A stretch of 10,896 nucleotides of DNA from a bacterium Ga0077546 (GTDB lineage: Bacteria; Cyanobacteriota; Vampirovibrionia; Obscuribacterales; Obscuribacteraceae), in the NCBI GenBank assembly GCA_001464165.1, contig LNEX01000304.1, positions 1 through 10,896 on the forward strand. Reading direction: 5' to 3'. The translations under genes and the position numbers were made by a program. Positions 6,228 through 10,896 of this stretch are shown here, piece after piece (positions within the stretch are counted from its first letter, which is position 1; each line of letters opens with the position of its first letter). The notes under the pieces are model-generated. The model ran no database searches. It had not been told where the DNA came from and worked only from the letters and a program-made list of their open reading frames with translations.

Positions 6228-7764
6228 CGTTGCTACGACCTGATTGTTTCTGGAGAGCTAAGGCAAAAGTCTTGACGACGTTGTCGATACTGTTTTGGTC
6301 GACTGAGGCGAAGGGCACTATGTACTGGCCATTCTTTGTTGCACTGGCATAGTATGGTTTGGTGCTCATTAGATTGAAGCCGCTTTGCTGGGCTGCTTGT
6401 TCGATGGCGCTGTCGAAAAAGTTTGCTTGGAAGTTCAGTATCAGATGGGTGCCACCGCCGTCTGTTAGTGGCTCAACCATATCTTTGAGATAGCGTGTAA
6501 TCGCTAAGATTAGCGATTGTCTGCGGAAGGCAAGCACTCGCTGGGTTTGTTTGAGGTGCTTTTCTAAGTAGCCGTCGTTTATAAAGTCTATGAGGGCTAA
6601 TTGTTCCAGCAGTGGTAGGTGTCTTTCTAAATAGCTTTTGCCCAACGCTCCTATGTTTACCAGGCAATCAGGAAATACGACAAAACTTAGACGCAGCGAT
6701 TGATATAAGACTTTCCAAAAGGATGCCATATAGATGACGCAGTCGTACTGGTCTAAGGCTTTGATTGAAGGCAATATCGGTCGGCCATAACGAAATTCGT
6801 TGTCAAAGTCATCTTCGACTATGAAGGCACCAGTGGCGGCGGCATATTCTAGAAGTTCATGACGGCGAGGCATGCTCATCACATGGCCGAGTGGGTCCTG
6901 GTGTGAGGGCGAGACATAAATTAGTTTGGGAGGCTTTGGTAAGCGCCTCAAGGCCGCTACTGATAAACCTTCTGTATCGACGGCAACGGGCGTGATCTTT
7001 ACGCCCATCGATTCAAGTGTATTTCTGTTTTCTGGATAGCCAGGTTCTTCGTAGGCAACTATGTCGTCTGGGTTGAGCAGCAGGCGGCCGATTAGCTCCA
7101 GGCGCAATTGTTTAGAGCCGAAGATGCAGACGTTCTGAGGGCCGCTTGAGATTGAACGGCGACGCAATACATAAGCTGCTATAGCTTCGCGGAGCTTTTC
7201 TAGGCCGAGGGGGTCAATCATTTCAGCCACTTGCTCTTCGCGGCTGACATCGCAGTGCTTTATCATCAGCGTTTTCCAGTCGCGCATGGGTGAAAGCTCA
7301 ATTGGCGTGCCACCGTATTCTAGGGCAGGCACGTGCACATGTTCGGTCGCTTGTCTCTTGCCCACTGCAAAAATTGTGCGGCCCCGATCGGAGAGTGGCA
7401 GGGGTTTGAAACTTACTGGACGGTTAGCTGCTGATAAGAAAGCTGGTGCTAGCTCACCCAGGTCGCCGGGCAAGGTGCTAGCCACGAAGGTTCCTGAGCC
7501 AGAATGGGCTACTACCAAGCCCTGAGTCTTTAAATCTTCGTAGGCCTTGAGAATTGTAGAGCGCGATAGTTTCAAAGTTTCGGATAGCTCTCTAATTGAG
7601 GGCATTGGCTCTCCGAGTTTGAGGCGACCTTCCATAATTGCCTTGCGCAGGGCGTCCGAAAGGCGCCTGTAAAGGGCTACATTGGACTTATATTCTAGGT
7701 ATATAGCAATTGCCACGGCAGGCCTTATGTCTGGTTTGCTAACACGATAGCAGATAGTTCTCAA
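6217..7764 (-). CDS. MocR-type regulator (GntR plus aminotransferase domain)
   Basis: This is a MocR/PdxR-family transcription factor in which a winged helix binds DNA and an aminotransferase-like domain senses PLP or a PLP adduct. Numbered from the TTG, the helix-turn-helix is at about 54-73 (MPSIRELSETLKLSRSTILK). The aminotransferase-like domain has YVSPSHQDPLG (283-293) and EDDFDNEFRYGRPILPSI (317-334), and the PLP lysine is Lys351 in ASFWKVLYQSLRLS, with Arg358 after it. Start is uncertain. The longest frame begins with TTG at 7764, overlapping the Nudix stop (TTGA) but with no ribosome binding site. GTG at 7716, with AAGG six bases upstream, gives an N-terminus matching the partner MocR better (499 residues) and may be the true start. 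MocR genes usually lie divergent from their targets; this one is embedded in an operon. Confidence 0.88.
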   Translation of the reverse strand: MRTICYRVSKPDIRPAVAIAIYLEYKSNVALYRRLSDALRKAIMEGRLKLGEPMPSIRELSETLKLSRSTILKAYEDLKTQGLVVAHSGSGTFVASTLPGDLGELAPAFLSAANRPVSFKPLPLSDRGRTIFAVGKRQATEHVHVPALEYGGTPIELSPMRDWKTLMIKHCDVSREEQVAEMIDPLGLEKLREAIAAYVLRRRSISSGPQNVCIFGSKQLRLELIGRLLLNPDDIVAYEEPGYPENRNTLESMGVKITPVAVDTEGLSVAALRRLPKPPKLIYVSPSHQDPLGHVMSMPRRHELLEYAAATGAFIVEDDFDNEFRYGRPILPSIKALDQYDCVIYMASFWKVLYQSLRLSFVVFPDCLVNIGALGKSYLERHLPLLEQLALIDFINDGYLEKHLKQTQRVLAFRRQSLILAITRYLKDMVEPLTDGGGTHLILNFQANFFDSAIEQAAQQSGFNLMSTKPYYASATKNGQYIVPFASVDQNSIDNVVKTFALALQKQSGRSNDAN

Positions 7765-8381
7765 TCAACAAAGCGATAAAGCTGGGCGGGCTTGCGACCA
7801 GTTTTCTGCCATTCTTTGCTGGGCTCAACAATGCCCTGTTGTAAGATTTTGCGTCTGAAATTTCGCTTGTCTAGATTTGTACCAAGAATAGCTTCGTGAA
7901 CTAGTTGCAGTTCTGTTAGGGTAAATTTTTCTGGCAAGAGCTCAAATCCAACATTACTGTAATCAAGTTTATTACGCAGTCTTTGTTGGGCGTATTCGAT
8001 TATGCTTTGATGGTCAAAAGCTACGGGTGGCAGCTTATCTAGAGAAAACCAGGCGGCGTCGGCAGCATCGGTACCTGACCTGAGAATATGGCTATTGGCG
8101 ACGAGGGCATAATAAGCCACAGTTATGACCCGACCGCGGGGATCGCGATTGGGTTCTCCAAATGTATAGAGCTGTTCAAGAAAAACTTTTTCTACGCCAG
8201 TTTCTTCTTGCAGTTCTCTGTGAGCAGCCTCATCTACAGATTCGTTTTCGAGGACAAAGCCACCAGGCAAAGCGTAGCTGCCCCTAAATGGTTCGGCCAA
8301 GCGTCGAATTAAAAGCACATGTAGTTGTCGCTCTAGTATTGTGAAAAGCACTATATCGACTGTGATTTGAAGTTTCGTCAT
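7761..8381 (-). CDS. NrtR-like Nudix plus winged-helix protein
   Basis: This 206-residue protein combines an N-terminal Nudix domain (about 5-140) with a C-terminal winged-helix segment (about 150-206; FTLTELQLVHEAILG and later KPAQLYRF). That is the layout of NrtR, the Nudix-related repressor of NAD metabolism genes that responds to ADP-ribose-type ligands. The Nudix box at 41-63 is complete: G41, E47, then REL-QEE-TGV with Arg55, Glu56, Glu59, Glu60 and Gly62. Hydrolase activity is therefore possible, unlike some NrtR proteins that lost it. The gene starts 21 bases after the NAD-kinase-like gene and overlaps the next gene start by 4 bases. As regulator it could act on its own operon promoter at 10360-10388 (inference). 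A purely enzymatic ADP-ribose hydrolase is the alternative. Confidence 0.85.
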   Translation of the reverse strand: MTKLQITVDIVLFTILERQLHVLLIRRLAEPFRGSYALPGGFVLENESVDEAAHRELQEETGVEKVFLEQLYTFGEPNRDPRGRVITVAYYALVANSHILRSGTDAADAAWFSLDKLPPVAFDHQSIIEYAQQRLRNKLDYSNVGFELLPEKFTLTELQLVHEAILGTNLDKRNFRRKILQQGIVEPSKEWQKTGRKPAQLYRFVD

Positions 8382-8402
8382 TTCGTTTTCATGATGCTAG
8401 CT

Positions 8403-9323
8403 TTAGGACACCACTAAATTGGCTTTTTCACGGGCAAGGCCAATGGTAGCATCAGTGCCAGAATTGAATTCCAGGTAGTCAGATTCCATGCCGTCAGAAA
8501 AGATTACTCCGCCACAGGGCATTTGCGACTCTAGTTTTAGTGGTTCGCTTAGTTTAATTGCGCCAACTACAATGGCTGCTTGTGAATGGAGGCTGACGAA
8601 TGGCTCGCGCACAACAAATAGCAATCGTTCTTCTTCCCATGACATAGGCTGGGGCCTAATTGGCTGGCCACCAAGATATGAAATGATGCCGCTTGCTTCA
8701 TTGAAAACTGAAGACATCCAGCCTGTGCTGCCAGCTCCAGTTGAGACGATTATTCCGCTAGAGGATTGATTTTCTTGACGCTTACCGTGAACAATGCGAT
8801 AGCGAGCCGATATGTGAGAACTTGCACCGATAAATAAATCGTTGAAGGCCAAGAGTCTCTGGCCGTCTTTCAGTTTTGCTTCGGCCATACTGACGGCGCG
8901 GACTTTCGCTTTCTCTTGCAAAGTTAGCTCTAAAGCTGTCTTTAGCTGAGCGGGTAAAAATGGAATGAGTATCCCATCAAAGTGCTCGGCATCAGGATTG
9001 ACTGCAATAATTGGCTGCCCACCTACATACTTTGCAGCATTTGCTACCAGCCCATCTTGGCCGAGGGTGATAACAATGTCTGTTGCCGCAAAAACATAGG
9101 TGGGAATGAGGCTGCGGTCGAGCAATTGAATTTTTAGCCCACACTCAATAGTGCGTCTTACTGCAGACAGAGAACGTTGGTAGGCGTCATGCTCAACTAC
9201 GTATGAATTGAAATCACCTCCGCTATGTTCAATATAAAACTTCGCCTGTTCTCTGGTGTTGAAGCGATCGACTAGTTCATCAAGGCGTGTTTTGCGAGTT
9301 ATTAGCACGATTTTGTCGTACAT
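8403..9323 (-). CDS. divergent NAD kinase-like protein
   Basis: This 306-residue protein belongs to the NAD kinase/diacylglycerol kinase-like superfamily, which phosphorylates NAD to NADP using ATP or polyphosphate. The usual GGDGT loop appears as LGQDGLVANAAKY: Asp90 and Gly91 are kept, and the second Gly is Gln89. Other landmarks are PIIAVNPD (104-111) in place of the common GINxG-type strand, Asn161-Asp162 at the NE/ND site, and STGAGSTGW (194-202) corresponding to the TPTGSTAY segment. The layout, including QSSSG before that segment, resembles the NADK2-like branch. AGAGGA overlapping the SPFH stop serves as ribosome binding site, 7 bases before ATG; the gap to the SPFH gene is 4 bases. 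Kinase activity is likely but not certain given the altered loop; a nucleotide-binding role is possible. Confidence 0.8.
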   Translation of the reverse strand: MYDKIVLITRKTRLDELVDRFNTREQAKFYIEHSGGDFNSYVVEHDAYQRSLSAVRRTIECGLKIQLLDRSLIPTYVFAATDIVITLGQDGLVANAAKYVGGQPIIAVNPDAEHFDGILIPFLPAQLKTALELTLQEKAKVRAVSMAEAKLKDGQRLLAFNDLFIGASSHISARYRIVHGKRQENQSSSGIIVSTGAGSTGWMSSVFNEASGIISYLGGQPIRPQPMSWEEERLLFVVREPFVSLHSQAAIVVGAIKLSEPLKLESQMPCGGVIFSDGMESDYLEFNSGTDATIGLAREKANLVVS

Positions 9324-9327
9324 TTTT

Positions 9328-10296
9328 TTATCCTCTCTGTGCGCCAGTGCTAATCAAGCTGCGCAAGAGGTCGGGAGAGATATTCAATTCTCCGATTTTT
9401 TCAGCATTGTTGGCTAGCTCGTGAAAGGCCATGGCGATAGTGTTTTTTGCGTCTCCGCCTTGGGGATTTAGCATCATCAATAGGCGCCAATCAAGGTCTT
9501 GCACGGGGGCGATCACTGCTTTCAGCGCATAGGCTCGGCTGTCGGCTTCTTTGCGTTCATTCTCAGTCTTTTGATCGGTTAGTCTGGAGCGTTGTTCTTC
9601 TAGTGCTATCTCGCCTTCCATCTGCCGCTCATGCAGTTCTCTTTGCTTGCTCTGCACTAAAAGGTCGGTCTGCAATTCATTTTCTTTCAGTTTGCGCTCT
9701 TGCTCTATGGCCGAATTGCGCCTGGTATAAATTGCTTCGTCAGCTTTGCGATTGAGTGCCTCTCTTGCTTCGGCCTCTAGAGCTTTGGCCATTTCTGGTG
9801 TTGGCTTGAGCGAGAGTATTGCGAGGTTGAGAATTTCTACTCCGAGCTGGAGAACCTCTGGGCTGGTTTTGAGTTTGTCGAGGACGACGCTCGTCAGCTG
9901 GTCTGAGTGCACCAAGCCCTGGCGCAGCTGTAGATGCTGAATTTCCGCACGAATTTGCGTTTGCAAATCGTAAATTAGACGTTCGGGCAACTTCTGATAT
10001 TGATCACTTAGATAGCGCCCTTTGGCATCGATAGTGAAGTCGAGCATGGTCGCTGCCCTTTTGGCATCGGCAATTCGGTAGGTTAGTTGTCCTTGCACTG
10101 TAATTGTCTGAAAGTCAGCTGTGGGCTCATTGAATACAAATGGAATATTGGCACTTGCTTGCGAAACCAGGGCAATAGTGGATGCTGGTTGAAAGTAAAA
10201 GAATGATAGACCAGCGCCCTCTCGTGCAAGATGCCCCTGGGAGAAGTGCAGAACATAGTCGGTTGGTTTTGATTTGCGATAGCTGATGCCTAACAT
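9328..10296 (-). CDS. SPFH/band-7 domain protein with coiled coil
   Basis: This 322-residue protein begins with an SPFH (stomatin/prohibitin/flotillin/HflK-C) domain at about 8-170, with strands such as FQTITVQGQLTYRIAD (62-77) and the family-typical EVLQLGVEILNLAILSLKP segment (147-165). A charged Glu/Lys/Arg/Gln-rich coiled coil follows at about 166-258, then a helical tail. There is no transmembrane span or signal peptide, unlike classical stomatins, so membrane contact would be peripheral. Such proteins oligomerise as scaffolds. It is first in the operon, with AGAGGG (10304-10309) seven bases before the ATG. A scaffold or membrane tether for the NAD-kinase-like product is inferred from tight linkage; nothing in the sequence proves it. 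Confidence 0.87.
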   Translation of the reverse strand: MLGISYRKSKPTDYVLHFSQGHLAREGAGLSFFYFQPASTIALVSQASANIPFVFNEPTADFQTITVQGQLTYRIADAKRAATMLDFTIDAKGRYLSDQYQKLPERLIYDLQTQIRAEIQHLQLRQGLVHSDQLTSVVLDKLKTSPEVLQLGVEILNLAILSLKPTPEMAKALEAEAREALNRKADEAIYTRRNSAIEQERKLKENELQTDLLVQSKQRELHERQMEGEIALEEQRSRLTDQKTENERKEADSRAYALKAVIAPVQDLDWRLLMMLNPQGGDAKNTIAMAFHELANNAEKIGELNISPDLLRSLISTGAQRG

Positions 10297-10359
10297 GGTG
10301 CAGCCCTCTTTTGGTTTTGGTGGTTTGTTTCTTTTTTTTATTGGTGTCTTGATGAGACT

Positions 10360-10388
10360 AATATAGTGTTAATTTGACACTTTGTCAA
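10360..10388 (-). promoter_or_regulatory. sigma70-type promoter of the SPFH-NADK-Nudix-MocR operon
   Basis: On the minus strand TTGACA (10388-10383) is a perfect -35 box. Exactly 17 bases later TATATT (10365-10360) matches the -10 consensus at five of six positions. Transcription should start near 10353, leaving an untranslated leader of about 55 bases before the SPFH start at 10296. No other promoter of comparable quality is seen upstream of the following genes, so it probably drives the whole run. Confidence 0.75.
10365..10388. promoter_or_regulatory. two overlapping palindromes, candidate operator
   Basis: AGTGTTAATTTGACACT (10365-10381) is a 17-bp imperfect palindrome of form AGTGT-n-AA-n-TT-n-ACACT that fills the spacer between the promoter boxes. 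TTGACACTTTGTCAA (10374-10388) has perfect 6-bp arms around 3 bases and covers the -35 box. A dimeric repressor bound to either would block RNA polymerase. Candidates encoded downstream are the NrtR-like protein and the two MocR proteins. Which one binds cannot be read from the sequence. Confidence 0.55.
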
Positions 10389-10659
10389 GGCGTGAGGTGG
10401 TCGGGGGTTTCGCTGGTTTTCTGACTTGGTCGTAGTGAGTAGAATGATGGTTTTTCCCGATACCGCTGGGACTGGTTTCCCTGAGCGATAATTTGGATTG
10501 TAGTTTGGTCAGGAAAGCCGAGACATTTCTGACTTAAGCATGCTTCTTTTTCAATTTTCCCTCTAGTCGGGGACAGAATTTATGCGGAAATTTGAACTAA
10601 TTTCCTCGAACTATCGTTATTACATTTATGACACTTGTGGTGGGACCAAGGAGGTGCCT
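10389..10659. other. divergent intergenic region
   Basis: This stretch separates the minus-strand operon promoter from the plus-strand winged-helix gene. No coding frame is convincing. A perfect 10-bp palindrome AAGCATGCTT (10536-10545) is followed by CTTTTTC, which could be a weak operator or short hairpin. The plus-strand promoter must lie here, but I see only poor matches (TTGAAC near 10593 with a bad -10 box). Confidence 0.4.
10648..10656 (+). promoter_or_regulatory. near-perfect ribosome binding site
   Basis: AAGGAGGTG lies three bases before the ATG at 10660 (five bases from the AGGAGG core), matching almost the full anti-Shine-Dalgarno sequence. It decides the start of the last gene, and it is much stronger than the binding sites of the minus-strand genes, most of which are short or absent. 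Confidence 0.85.
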
Positions 10660-10896
10660 ATGTCTTGTGTTGAGCAGATTATTTGCTTGGTTAAAAGTCT
10701 TGCCAATGGCGCCCTATTTGCTACTAGGGACTGTTTAAATTTTGGCATCCGAAATACTGTAGATAAAGCACTGTCGCGCCTGGTAAAGATCGGCTACATA
10801 ATGCGCATTGCTAGAGGAGTTTTCGCTAGGTCCGATTCTCAGTCGGCGGTATTTGACGTTAGGCAGATAGCGGCTTTTAAGGCTGGCGTTTACAAC
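10660..10896 (+). CDS. DUF6088/AbiEi-like winged-helix protein, 3' end cut
   Basis: 79 codons are visible and the frame is open at the window end. The N-terminus forms a winged-helix pattern: a first helix (about 2-14), a second region ALFATRDCLNFGIRNTVDKA (18-37), a recognition helix with DKALSRLVKIGYI (35-47) and a wing strand MRIARGVFAR (48-57). The order 'helix, xxxDxALSRLVxxGxxxRIxRGVF' is typical of DUF6088 and the N-terminal domain of AbiEi-type antitoxins, which repress their own operon and are paired with AbiEii nucleotidyltransferase toxins. The partner, if any, would lie beyond the right edge. It is the only plus-strand gene here, diverging from the NAD/PLP operon. A stand-alone DNA-binding protein is the alternative. 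Confidence 0.7.
   Translation, partial: MSCVEQIICLVKSLANGALFATRDCLNFGIRNTVDKALSRLVKIGYIMRIARGVFARSDSQSAVFDVRQIAAFKAGVYN

Noticed and set aside
9447..9755. Plus-strand frame of 102 codons
   Set aside because: Antisense to the coiled-coil part of the SPFH gene; open only because of biased codon use.
10374..10402. TTGACA at 10374 as a plus-strand -35 box for the winged-helix gene
   Set aside because: Seventeen bases later the sequence is GTGGTC, with no -10 resemblance; the match comes from the palindrome.

Overview
The window is bacterial DNA of roughly balanced base composition. It is packed with genes that almost all lie on the minus strand, and only the last, cut gene lies on the plus strand. 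A lipoprotein with a clear lipobox and a second protein with a Sec-type signal peptide fit a Gram-negative-like cell envelope. The sequence alone does not fix the taxon. A deep-branching environmental lineage such as the non-photosynthetic cyanobacterial relatives (Vampirovibrionia/Melainabacteria) is only a guess. No tRNA, rRNA, insertion sequence, integrase or CRISPR array is visible.

Left part (1-1408, minus strand). A lipoprotein rich in methionine and histidine runs off the left edge. A 49-residue single-span membrane protein precedes it and overlaps its start codon by ATGA. Both genes carry small in-frame tandem duplications. The lipoprotein repeats look like soft-metal (copper/silver type) ligands. 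Upstream lies a tryptophan-rich protein of 168 residues that I do not recognise.

Middle part (1409-3994, minus strand). A short-chain dehydrogenase of HSDL2-like appearance and a patatin-like phospholipase are coupled by an ATGA overlap, which suggests a two-gene lipid-related operon. About 450 bases without a convincing gene follow.

Right part (3995-10388, minus strand). This is the most interesting block. A sigma70-type promoter (TTGACA, 17 bases, TATATT) overlaps two nested palindromes. It drives a tight series: an SPFH/band-7 protein, a divergent NAD-kinase-like protein, an NrtR-like Nudix plus winged-helix protein, and two tandem MocR-type (GntR plus aminotransferase-fold) regulators. 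An exported protein may end the series. Gaps are 4 and 21 bases and overlaps are 4 and 11 bases, so the first five genes are very probably one transcript. NAD(P) metabolism or NAD-metabolite sensing (NAD kinase, Nudix/NrtR) is thus joined to regulators whose fold binds pyridoxal phosphate. The second MocR has Asn where the Schiff-base lysine should be, while its tandem partner keeps the lysine.

Right edge (10389-10896). A divergent plus-strand gene with a near-perfect ribosome binding site encodes the start of a winged-helix protein resembling the DUF6088/AbiEi antitoxin-type family. It is cut by the window end.
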